This document shows positions 1 through 12,100 of a DNA stretch of 64,000 nt, one piece after another. The notes under the pieces are model-generated. The model searched no databases and was not told the origin of the DNA. It worked only from the letters and a program-made list of their open reading frames with translations. The translations under genes were made by a program, and so were the position numbers. Within the stretch, counting starts at the first letter, position 1; each line of letters opens with the position of its first letter. The stretch comes from Blastobasis lacticolella (lineage: Eukaryota; Arthropoda; Insecta; Lepidoptera; Blastobasidae): the NCBI GenBank assembly GCA_905147135.1, contig LR990050.1, forward strand, positions 322,501 to 386,500. Reading direction: 5' to 3'.

Positions 1-2575
1 GGGAAAACAATTTTTCTTGTAAATTAAGGACAATTGTTAAAACAATACTTTCAGTGGGAAGTGTGGAGCAGGAGATTCAATAAATTGTCTCAAATATCAA
101 CGCAAACATAGTAAAATGTTGGAAAGACGTATCTACAGCATTTCCATTTGGTTAATGATTTTAATATTTTCCAATGTGGGTAACTGGTAGGGTTTTGTTT
201 ACATGTTATTTCTTTATTAAAGGCGGTTGATATCGGTTATTTCTTTATACGAGGCTAATTTTTGGATTGACTACATAGTAATGCGAAAAAAAATTGAAAA
301 CATATATGTAAGTCTTTCGTTTTCGATAATCTATGTCAGACTATTACAAGTAGGTACTAATTTATTAAAGTTACCTATCAAATTGACGGGAATATAAAGG
401 TTACGATTATCGTTACTTATTATTTAGAAAACTTAGCAAGTATTTGTCGGTCAACCGCACATAATAGTTTTTTTTTTATTAAACCAACAAGAATTGTTGA
501 AAAGCATATATTTAATTTTGTACTGATGGCTACTATGAAAGGATTTCTCAATATTCGTCTAAAATCATTTCTTACGGAATTAATAGAGAACATGACTTGG
601 GTTAACTTTAACCCCTAATGTAAGGGGGTAAAAACGTACTACGAAATTTGTATGGAAAAAAACTTTTTAAGATCGAGATAGGTAGTTACTGTCGGTTTCG
701 TGTAGTATGAACATATAACTTAATGAAGTGTAGTGTAACACTGCTGTGAAGTTGTATAATAAAATGTGTGTATAATATTCGCACAAATAAATCACATATG
801 CAGTTCATAAAAGTGGCCATTCTTACATCACAGTATCATATTACTGAATCATATTATTATTGGCGTTAAATCATTTTATGCAATGAATGACAAGAAATCC
901 ATTTTGAAAATACAACAAAAGTATTGTTATTGAAAAAGAAATTATGCGATTACCGTTTTTAACGGTTTCAGTTGGCATTCACATACTTTTGTTTTTAAAA
1001 TTTAACTTTAATATGGGGAAAATATAGCGTCTATTTGGAAAATAAATTAAAATAAAATAAATTTAAAATTATTCTTTCAAACTAGTCAGTATAGTTTGAA
1101 GCACGAGTTTCAGGGATTAAGTAAGTCGTCCGCGTCTTATGCAGAACCCTTCAGGGTGTTACCTGCTACCGTGTTAGCGATGTCGCTCCCATCGTCGATT
1201 TAAAGAAGGTGTTCCAGTCTCGCGACGTGATGAAAACAGCACGGCGCAAGTCCAGGTTTAGGTCTCGTTCCGTTCTTCAGAGGGGAAGTCCGTAAGTCGT
1301 GCAAGACATCGTAGATGGTAGTGACGATGCCCATTTACTTGTAGAAGGGCCTCGTGTGTTATCTGAAAAATGGAAACAGCACAGTACCATGTTCGCTCGA
1401 TCATTCCTGACCTGATCAACCTATGGTTGTAAAACACCCGCTACTACTAGCTGTCTTGTAGTATGTAACTCAAAGCAATACTCTTTTTTTTTTCAAGGAA
1501 AAACAAATCGAAATTAATAGACATCACTAACATTTTTACTCATTGACGTTCATTCGTCACACTTTTGTAATAGGTAGGTACTTGTAGGTAGATTGCTCCA
1601 TCGGCAGGAGTCCAACTCTTCAATTTACGATGCTGATGAAAAGGTACTGCTGGACTAGTCATACTTATATAACGTGCACGTATACCTGTTAGGTGTAGGC
1701 TTAGAATAGCAATTTCGGCGGAAAGATCACGATGTAACATAAAAAAATAAGAATGTTAGAAATATTGTAGGACGTTGCGAGTCCTTTATCCCACTTCTGA
1801 TGTTAGATAGGGTGTATATAGTGTACAGATCTCGCGTGTGAATTTAAGTATTTAGAAGATATTAATGATGGTGGACTAGTATTTTTCGAAAACTAAGGGT
1901 GGAAAGCTTAATGAAATAAAAATAGGGCACATTAGTTAAATATAAATAGCTATTTATTCCAGAAAGGAAAAGCATATTTAAACACACATATTGGATCAAA
2001 TTAGATAAGTTATTATATTATAGGATAGGCAATCATAGCAAACAAAGTTACATGGGAAATATAACAATATATTCTGAACATAATAAAACATGGCAAAATA
2101 CAAAATCCCTAAAAATGGGACAATAGTATTACGTATGATTCAATCAATAACCGATTATATAGATGAATAAAACTAATACAAAATATAAAGCAACAATAAA
2201 ACAATGCAAGTTTGTACTTAACTCTGTGCCGGGTCTGGAGCAACAAGGCCCTCTCAGTCTCTCGACTGGGTTTATATAACCAACATTCAAACGGAAGTTA
2301 GAAGCCGTTACATTTCAACCAATGACAGCACGTTATAATAATTCTAATTAACTATGAAATATTGTGCAAAGATAATAACCAAAATCATCGAAATAGTTCT
2401 TAAAACTATTTTAAATAATTATAAGATACATTAGATATTTAGAAACCAAACTTTTAGTTAATTAGTACTGAATGTACTCAAAGATTAAACATCGTTCAGG
2501 AATTTCGTACATTTGTTCTGAAATGACTATAATTTTATTTGGCAATATTATTTATTATTAATTACCATAGTTTTA
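1..2575. other. AT-rich 5' stretch, probably intron of the Fat-like gene
   Basis: AT-rich with no cadherin-like exon on either strand. Since the first exon seen starts inside a cadherin repeat, this should be intron. Around 1110-1330 and 2215-2290 the base composition rises and looks like old repeat sequence, but I could not assign a family. Confidence 0.45.
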
Positions 2576-2582
2576 CTTTTAA

Positions 2583-2826
2583 ATAACAATTAAAAATAGA
2601 CTATAATACCATATAATATAACACGTGCGTAGGCGTTATAGAGTATTTGGGCCACTCTGATGTCAGTAAACTGTGATGCCGTACGCATAATAAAACCTAG
2701 AGTTTTATTGGCTCTTTTGCACATATTTGTGATATGAGTATGGAAATTTAGCTTTACGTGTAGATTTAGGCCGAGATCTTTATTTTCCCAAACTCTCTCC
2801 AACTGACTATCAGGAAGATAATATGG
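2583..2826 (-). pseudogene. Fragment of a non-LTR retrotransposon reverse transcriptase
   Basis: The minus strand reads through about 80 codons with the C-terminal RT/thumb pattern of Jockey/CR1-type LINEs: KDLGLNL..KLNFHTHI followed by A..ILYNAYARVILYG. No active site or endonuclease remains, so it is a dead fragment. It ends about 115 bp before the first cadherin exon. Confidence 0.6.
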
Positions 2827-2939
2827 AGCACATATGGTCGCGAGATGACTTAGGGGTATTAAACAGCTGTCTATTCACTTCACTCCACTCCGCCACTGCA
2901 TCTATTGTTGGCAAGCTGTTTAAATGGTCTCCATTGCAG

Positions 2940-3155
2940 GTGGTGGACATGGGCTCCCCGCGGCTGGCGGGCTGGAGCTCGGCGCGTGTGGCGGTGGCGG
3001 TGCGCGACGTCAACGACTGCCCGCCGCGGTTCGCCGCCAGCAGCCTCGACGCCGCGCTGCTGCTGCCCACCGCCCGGGGCGTGGCGGTGCTCGCGGCCGC
3101 GGCCACGGACCCGGACGTCCCGCCGGGGGGCGCCGTGCGCTACGACATCATCGAG
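2940..3155 (+). CDS. kug: Fat-like exon 1 of window (cadherin; first donor)
   Basis: Acceptor ccattgcag at 2931-2939; phase 0 at both ends; residues 1-72. It carries the end of one cadherin repeat with the calcium motif DVNDCPP and the start of the next. The donor GAG|GTGAGT at 3156 is the first of five identical donors of a 147-bp tandem array; use of the last (3744) would extend the exon to 3743 in frame. The first copy keeps the usual PRF while later copies read PRL. Confidence 0.8.
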
Positions 3156-6100
3156 GTGAGTGACTGCCCGCCGCGGCTCGCCGCCAGCAGCCTCGACGCC
3201 GCGCTGCTGCTGCCCACCGCCCGGGGCGTGGCGGTGCTCGCGGCCGCGGCCACGGACCCGGACGTCCCGCCGGGGGGCGCCGTGCGCTACGACATCATCG
3301 AGGTGAGTGACTGCCCGCCGCGGCTCGCCGCCAGCAGCCTCGACGCCGCGCTGCTGCTGCCCACCGCCCGGGGCGTGGCGGTGCTCGCGGCCGCGGCCAC
3401 GGACCCGGACGTCCCGCCGGGGGGCGCCGTGCGCTACGACATCATCGAGGTGAGTGACTGCCCGCCGCGGCTCGCCGCCAGCAGCCTCGACGCCGCGCTG
3501 CTGCTGCCCACCGCCCGGGGCGTGGCGGTGCTCGCGGCCGCGGCCACGGACCCGGACGTCCCGCCGGGGGGCGCCGTGCGCTACGACATCATCGAGGTGA
3601 GTGACTGCCCGCCGCGGCTCGCCGCCAGCAGCCTCGACGCCGCGCTGCTGCTGCCCACCGCCCGGGGCGTGGCGGTGCTCGCGGCCGCGGCCACGGACCC
3701 GGACGTCCCGCCGGGGGGCGCCGTGCGCTACGACATCATCGAGGTGAGTGTTTTAGCGGTGGAAATTGGGTGGGAATTAGAGGCAGAGAAAGGACATAGC
3801 CGCGTGTTTGGATATTTCCTGACCTTTAGGAGATCCGGCCATAGTAATATCTCTCTCTTATTAATTAGAAAAATCGTGCATTAAACTACAGAATATGACT
3901 CAAATAAGAAAAAATATATGGGTTGATTACTCTCACTTTGGTCCATCTATGGATTCGGGTAGGATATTCTAACCTCATCTGTCATTTAATCAAGTTATAC
4001 GTCAAATTAAAGGAATTGTCCCCCTATCCATCAATGTATGGTTGCCTGAGCAAAACTTATTCTTAACGTAAATGTCAGAAAACATTCATAATATATAATG
4101 TAACTTAATTTATCTCTCGACGACAATAACCCTAGCCGCGCTCCGCACTCCCCAGGGCGACCCGGACAACGCATTCTCCATAAACTCCGCCGGAGTTGTA
4201 CTGGTAGAGAAGCCGGACTCGCTCGCCGACTCGTACCGGCTGCGGCTGCGCGCCTCGGACGGCCAGTTCGCGGGCACCACGCGCGTGCGAGTGCGCGTGC
4301 GAGCCGCCGAGCCAGCCGGACTGGCCTTCCCTGCTACGGACTACTATGCAGCAGTACTGGAGAACACGACCAAGCCGGCGACCTTGCTTGTGCTGAGCGT
4401 GCTGGGCGCGGCCTTGAACGAGCATGTCGTGTTCTCCATTCTGAATCCTGTTGAAGGATTTGAGGTGAGGAAACTTTTTTATTCTTTTTTTTTTGTTTTT
4501 AAAGGAAGTTATTCAATAAACTCGACCGAAAGTGCGAGTTTTAAAGATATACTTTATTAGTATTCGGATTGTTCATTTGCGAATAATTCATTCATTGGCC
4601 GTTAGTAAATATATTGAAATGAGCGTGAAATATATTATATACATGTTGATGATATAAAACAAACCACAGACCTCAAAATATCTGTATTGTAGGTGGTTAG
4701 TGATTCAAACCCTTTTTAAGTGATTGTGGTGTTAATGTGTGTAAATAAATGAAAAATAAAAATAACAATCACAAAACAACGCCTTCTAGCGGCGAATTGT
4801 GGTTTTTTCGATTTAACTAATTTATTTTATATCATTAAGCTAGATCAAGCTATTTGCCATATCTTTGAATACATTTACTAAGAGTATAAATAAACCATAA
4901 GTCAATTACTAAACCCTAAAAAACTACAAAAATAAATTAAGTACCGAAATCGAACCCCTTTAACGTACCTCAACTCCCAGGTGGGCCCAACGTCGGGCGC
5001 GGTGGCGAGCACGGGGCTGGCGCTGGACCGCGAGCGCCGCGCCGAGTATACCCTGGCCGTGCGCGCCGCCGCACTACGGTCGGATGCCGCGCCGAGAGTG
5101 GCTACGGCTAGAGTGCATATTACAGGTAACAACGACACTAATGCCACCATCACCTAACATAGTTAATAAGCTTTTCTGTCTTTTTTTTTCTTCTGTATGT
5201 TCAAATTTTTGTAGTGTTTTTGTCGCGTGAATAAAAGGTTGCTATTTCTATTTCTAAATGTCGCGTTGACCAGGGTCTGATGCTGAAGCGGGAAGGTGGT
5301 CATAGAAATTCCTTAACTACGCTTAAACCCATCGTGTTTTAATTTGTCTTGACAATCGTACTTTGTCAAAATAGAGGGCACGATAATAGTTTATTTTTAA
5401 AAAAAATTTTTCATTTCCAAACTTCATTACTTTCATATTTGGAAGAGGTTGCACGCTCCATGATCTCGAGTAGAGCGATTCCGTTGAATGTATGTAGCCG
5501 CTTCTACAGACATATCTATCTACCCTCTTTCTGGTTCAACGATTACCCTCGCTTCGAGCTAACAAACCACATTGCTACTCACTTGTTTCTCACACGAGAA
5601 TTAAAATAAACCGCGTTGAAATTTTGCGTATAGTGAATAACTATAAAAATCTCAGGCTACGCAGCCACACTGACACTCGCTTAGAGTCTAAAACCTAGAT
5701 GGTAACCCTAGGGGGTAGAGAAGTACGTGTGTTTGGTGGCTTTAGTATTCAGAGCTTAAGCTGTAGGCGCTACGCTAATCACCTGTCAATGCGATACTTC
5801 CCCTAAAAACCTTTACACATTCCAGTGACTGACGTGAACGACAACTGTCCCGTGTTCGTGGAGCGGCCATACGTGGCGGCCGTGCTGGCGGGAGCAGAGC
5901 CCGGCTCACCTGTTATTAAGGTCAAAGCGATCGATGCTGACGCCGGGGACAATGGCGAGGTGAGAACCGCGAGATTATTAAGATAAAGAAGTAAGGCTGA
6001 GTGTGGAAGTGGAAGAAATATGGTTTGGATTTACTTCATGACAGAGAACTGGATTCCTTCAAGGCCTGAATAAATAGGCTATTTCTGGTCAAGCATGGCG

Positions 6101-9100
6101 TATCTTCGACCGCATAGTCACTTACCAGGTGAAAAGACTGTCAAATGGTGGAATGATGGTCAAATACCTGCCCTGTAAGTTGTAAAAAAACATCTCAAAC
6201 AAAACTAAACCTTATCCATCAGCTTATAAATTCTACAGTTAAAGTTGTGATAGTAGATAAAGCGCAGTTTCAGCGAGGCTCACGATCTTCATTTCAACAA
6301 GCCAATTCCCAACCAAAACTAGACTTTGATCTCTAAGTATTTAAGTCCAAAATCCCAGATGCGGTACAAGATGAAGCGCGACCACGGCGAAGCCATGATC
6401 TCCACTAGCACAAGACCATTCCCAACACAAAATGAACCATAACCACTATGTAATCAAGTCCATATTCCCAGGTGCGGTACGAGATGAAGCGTGGCCACGG
6501 CGAACTATTCCGCGTGGAGCGCGGCTCGGGCCAGATCGCGCTGAAGCAGACGCTCGACGCCAACAACCAGCTCTACACGCTTGTTATCGCCGCCTTCGAT
6601 GGGGGTAAGCGATGGTTTATGTATGCAACAGATTCAGGTCATTATTCGTTTTAAAAGTGTAGCTTTTGCCAGCGAATTTGTCCGCGTAGACGAGTTTAGA
6701 AAGTAGACGAACCCCGGGCCCCTGCGTGTTGCGGGAGCGCAACCGAGATTTAACGCCAAGATGATAATGAGACGAATCTTAAAATCCCCCCCTAGATTGG
6801 TCTTTTAAATGTAAAAAGACTTCGAAATCAGTTCGATGATTTCGGATCTAACCCCCAACATCCAAACTTATGAAAGTCATAGAATCTTCTTCTTTTTGAA
6901 ATCGGATGTTCTTTGAGGACTGACTGTTTTGTGTAGATCTATAAACATAATGGTGAGGTTGACAACAAGTTACCTACATCAATTACTTAAATCAATTATT
7001 TTGCCCTTTATTTCATAAAATAAACTATTGTTCTTTAGATACGTATCCAAAATATTATATATCTATTGGCAAACACTTGTAAATGGCTCATCACTAACCA
7101 CTACTATGCTGACCATATGTTATAAGTAGCAGTAAACTATCAATAGACAAAGTAAATAAAAAAAACCCTCCCCCGCCATCGCAGGCGTCCCGGCCTGCGG
7201 GTCCGAAGCCACGGTCTCCGTTCGCGTGTGGGGCGGCGGCGCGGCGCCGCGCTGGGAGCGAGCTCTCTTCCAGGTCTCCGCGCGCGAGGACTCCGCCGTG
7301 GGAGCGCCCTTGGCGGAGCTCCGGGCCAAGTCCCCGCTGCTCAGGCAGCTCATCTACACGCTGGTGGACCCCCCGCCGGCGGTGGCCGACCTCTTCGAGA
7401 TACACTTCGATACCGGTATGCATTGGTGGAAGGGATGGGAAAGCTGAAGGGAGATAAGGGGATTAGGTCGATCAAAATTTTTACAGACATAGACGTATCT
7501 TTTGGTGCAATAACACATTAAAAAAACTTAAACTAACATAATAAGTTGAAATTGAATCAAACGCAAAAAGAAAAATAGTTTTATCATTGTATCGATGGTG
7601 TTAGACGATCCTGGGAAGGGATATGATTGCACATCGACTTACAAACCGGTAGCCCGAGGACACTAACCTTACATTCACTGAAATGTTGGCACTTACTATC
7701 AATTTACGCGATGAGATATTAGAATAGAGGTTTCTCGAATCGAGAAAAACCACGTATTTAATAAGTGCGGTACCCTCGATTTCATGTAAATCGATAAATA
7801 AATAAATATGCTCAGTTCTGCATATTCCCAAATACGTCCTCTTAGTACATCTCCCTTTAGTTTTCCCGTACGGTGCCCCTCGGGGCCGTCTCGCCGCCCC
7901 CGGGCTGCATGACGGAGGTAACCTAGCATGGGAGGCGCCGAGCGCGGCGTACTCGTCCACACTCGTGCACACACGAGTGTCCACGAGCCAGCCCTAGCTC
8001 ACGAGGACGTAACGACACCTAACCGCCGACCGCCGCGCGGCGCCCTGGCTCTAACACTAACGCATTGGTTTTATCCGCAGCACGCGACAGAGGCAATAGT
8101 CCATGTGAGTATTCTGTACCGGCCCGCGTTCTCCCCGTTTCAGCCTCGCTTCATGCCGTTTATTTTGCGAACGTACCATTTCGATCCTCACGACACGACC
8201 CATCTTTGTAAATACTCGGAGTTTCTCATTTTGCGTCGACGAGTGTGCCGATGCCATGGGAATCTAAATATACACATTTTATTTAGATTTTTATGGCGTA
8301 TACCGACGTACGTGACTTACGACGTTTGGCCCCGGCTTCGCACCGCGTAACCATTAACCCGCAAGCCGGCGCACCGCGGACACCGGAATTTCACATGCGA
8401 CTGCTTTCGGTGGTGTTACGCTTGTGCATGTCATCGTCTAGTGTCTAAACATTTGTTTTGTAGTTTTAAACATCAATAACAGTTATGGGCATACTAAAAT
8501 ACTTACCGTATTTAGTCGTTTCTTTACTTTTATCATAGCATGTATCGTTTTATATAATTTCACGTAACACTTAGAACTTAGAACCATCATAACAACATTG
8601 GGTCCACTGGTATAATGCTCAAACGGTCACACATATCACAAGGCCAGACGTGCAAGGGCATTGATTGAACAATGTTCGTCATCATCCATTCACGAATCGC
8701 TACAAGTCACAAGCAAAACCCAACCTTAAGCTCTTCACGACAAGTACCAAAATCGTTCGACAGGTATCCTAGTAGCGCGTGCGCCGCTGGACTTCGAGAC
8801 GACACGCACGCACGAGCTCACCATCCGCGCCACGGACGGCGTGACGGGCGCGTTCGCGGACGCGTCCGTCACGGTGCACGTCACGGACGTCAACGATTTC
8901 GCGCCGGAACTGGAACAGGACTTGTACCGGGCCTCGGTGTCCGAGGCCGCGGCTGTGGGGGACCTGGTGCTTAAGGTCAACGCCACGGATGAGGATACTG
9001 GTGAGTAATCCAAGTTGGGCATCACTGTGTGTGCTTACATTTAGTATGCAAAGTATGATCTAGATCCTTTGCAAATATATACCCTAGCCCTTCGATCAGG

Positions 9101-12100
9101 AGTGACGATTTGCGAAAGGCTGCAGGTAGATGCTTGATGCGGCAAGACGAGGACAGGGTGTATTGGCGCTCATTAGGATTTTGGGATCTCATTGGATGTC
9201 CAGCAGTGGACTAATATAGGCTTATGATTATTGCAGATGAAAAATGTAGAATAATATTGTTTCGTTGTATTTTTAATCAAATGCTCAATGCTGAATGTGT
9301 TAATGATTTTTTATAAAGTGTGGTAGCGGAGTGGTGCGGGAAGGGTAACAAAATGTTTTAAATATTAGCACAATAGCATACCTCGTCTAAATTCGTGATA
9401 AAGTGTCGATGATGAGACGCCCTCGTATTGCTCCCATACTGCAAGAGGAACCAACCAACCCGGGGTCAGCCTTGATCATGATTCAGGATTTAGCAGATCA
9501 GGTTATTACAGTGGAGCGACTGCCATCTGACCTCCGTGACCCTGTCAACCGAGGAACGTGACCAGATTGTATCATGGTCGGTATTCAGTGGCCCCTAATG
9601 TGCTGGTTTTATCGCGATATTTTCCCTCGCCGAAAGGCATCGCTTAGTGTTCAACTAATTAACATAACTCAGAAAACAGTCATAGATACATTGCTACATT
9701 GGAGTTCGAACCCGGTACCTCCGGGTACGAGTCGGGTCCCTTAACCAGTAGCCCACCAACGTTCCTAAACGTAACATAAAAGCACGCACAATCCCAACCC
9801 CAGGCGCAAACGGCGAGATCGTGTACTCGCTGGCTTTGGCCGCGGGCGGCGTCAACGAGTCCTTACACCTGTTCGGCGTGGACGGCACCGGCTGCGTGCG
9901 GGTGGCCGCGCCCTTAGACGCCGAGGAGCGGGACACCCACCACTTGCTACTGGTGGCCACGGACCGAGGAAGACCTCCCTTGAAGACTACCGCGCATCTG
10001 TTTATTACTGGTGAGTTTGCGAGACGAAGTGGAACTTTCGGAAGACTAGGTTACGGCCGCACTGACAGGTGGCTTTCTTAGCGCCTAATTAGCCGTCTAG
10101 GAGCTTTATATAGAAAATTATCATCAGCGTTTTCTAACCATTTTATTATTTTTACGTGTATTCCGACTTATGTAAGCATTCTGCTTTTATACATTCTTGA
10201 GCCTCCCGTAGGATCTATTTGTTTATGATTACTATTTATTTATTTTTATATATTTATTTATTTAGGCAAACAAATTGTCTTAGATAAGTATTACACTTAA
10301 ACAAAACAATCAACAGACTTACAGTTATATAATTCTGATACCAAATTTTAATTATTAATAATGAACGAAGAAAACTGTGTTCTTCAGAATGTGCTTCATT
10401 GGTTTACGATTAATAACTTAGTCTTAAACTCTAATAAAACAAAACCTTGCTAAGCAAAGCTTTGCCTCCCTAATGTACAAAGTAATCAATGTAATGTTAT
10501 ATTAGATAAAACGCAACTTGAGTTGGTAGAGAAAACTACTTTCTTAGGCGTTAATATAGATTCAAAAATTCAATGGGGCCCACATATTGAATCATTGGCT
10601 AGTAGGTTAAGTTCGGCTGCATTTGCCGTGTGGCGAATAAGGAGGCTAACGGATGTGAATACAGCTAGATTAGTTTATTATAGTTATTTTCATAGTATTA
10701 TGTCATACGGCATCATACTATGGGGCAAGTGTGATGATAGTGACATCATTTTCAAAAGCGAGCTGTAAGAGCAATATATGGATTACGTCGACGTGATTCG
10801 CTCAAAGAATTGTTTAAAGAAATTGATGTATTGACTTTCTCAAGTCAATATATGTATATGTATTTGATTATATTTCGTCGCTTCATTCTTCAGATATAAG
10901 ATAATTCACAACGTAGTCCCTTTAGCCTACAAGGTAGCTTCGCACGTTTATTTAAAGTAAAATCGATTGGTTTTCAATCGATCATTTTTTGTTTTTTCGA
11001 TCCTACGTATCGATACAGCCAGCCGCCATTTTTACGTCATTCCTTTTTCGTGCGAGGTAGCGAGCACATCGTGCACACGTGGTGCACAACAAATTGTTAA
11101 AATTTTATTTCAAAAGTAGAAACGCAGCGTCGAAAACAAGATTCGGTATTTTAAAAGAAAAAGCAATAAACCTACGATGTCACAAAGTGGCGATATTCTC
11201 GGATTCCACTTCAGATTCCGATAAAAATTCATGTAAGTACCTACAATATTTTTGCCGAATGTAGTTACTTTTATAATTTATGCATTGAGTGTTTTAATAC
11301 AAAACCTGGGGGTTGGCCGTGAGTCAACACGACGGTGATTTAGCTTAATGTACTTATATACAATAAAAAAGTGAGAATATAATTAAAATTTCATCTGGAG
11401 GTTGGTCGAGAATCAACCGCGGGTAACAAATAACTACGCATATGCACCTCCTGGGGGTTGGTCGTGAATCAACACGAAGGCAATATGCAATAATCTAGTG
11501 TCTCAATCTGCTGATGATCGCGGTTTTTAGATACTTTAGATTCCGATTAAAACTCAAGTAAGTACCTATTTTACGCGATTTTCGCTTAATGTGATACGTG
11601 TAATTTATGCATCGAGTGTTTCAATATAAAACCTGGGGGTTGGCCGTGAGTCAACACAATGGTAAAAACCTGAATGTTGGTCGAGAATTAACGCGAAGGT
11701 AAAATTATACACCTGGATGTTGGTCGAGAACTAACACGACGGTATCGACACAAAGCTTGGAGGTTGGTCGTGAACCATCACGAAGGCAATGTGCATATTC
11801 ACCTGGATGTTGGTCGAGAACCAACACGACGGTATCGACACAAAGCCTGGAGGTTGGTCGTGAACCATCACGAAGGCAATGTGCATATTCACCTGGATGT
11901 TGGTCGAGAATCAACGCGAAGGTAAAATTATACACTTGGGTGTTGGTCGAGAACCAACACGACGGTATCGACACAGAGCTCGGAGGTTGGTCGTGAACCA
12001 TCACGAAGGCAATGTGTAATTATCCCAAGTGTCACAACCTGCTGATGATCAAGGATCATTTAGAGGTTTATGACACCTACCTACCCGCCACCGTCGATCG

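Noticed and set aside
3156..3743. Array units as duplicated complete exons
   Set aside because: No unit contains a 3' splice site, so the copies cannot be spliced as separate exons; they only lengthen the exon or fall in the intron.
2823..3884. 353-codon frame starting with ATG before the first cadherin exon, as a complete gene
   Set aside because: Its first 39 codons are intron sequence before a clear acceptor, and its end runs through the array donor into intron.
7601..8350. 127- and 140-codon frames in intron 6
   Set aside because: No family pattern, composition differs from the gene's exons, and exons 6 and 7 join without a gap.
11705..12004. 99-codon and 79-codon frames in the hairpin minisatellite
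   Set aside because: Generated by the 90-bp period being a multiple of three; low-complexity translation.
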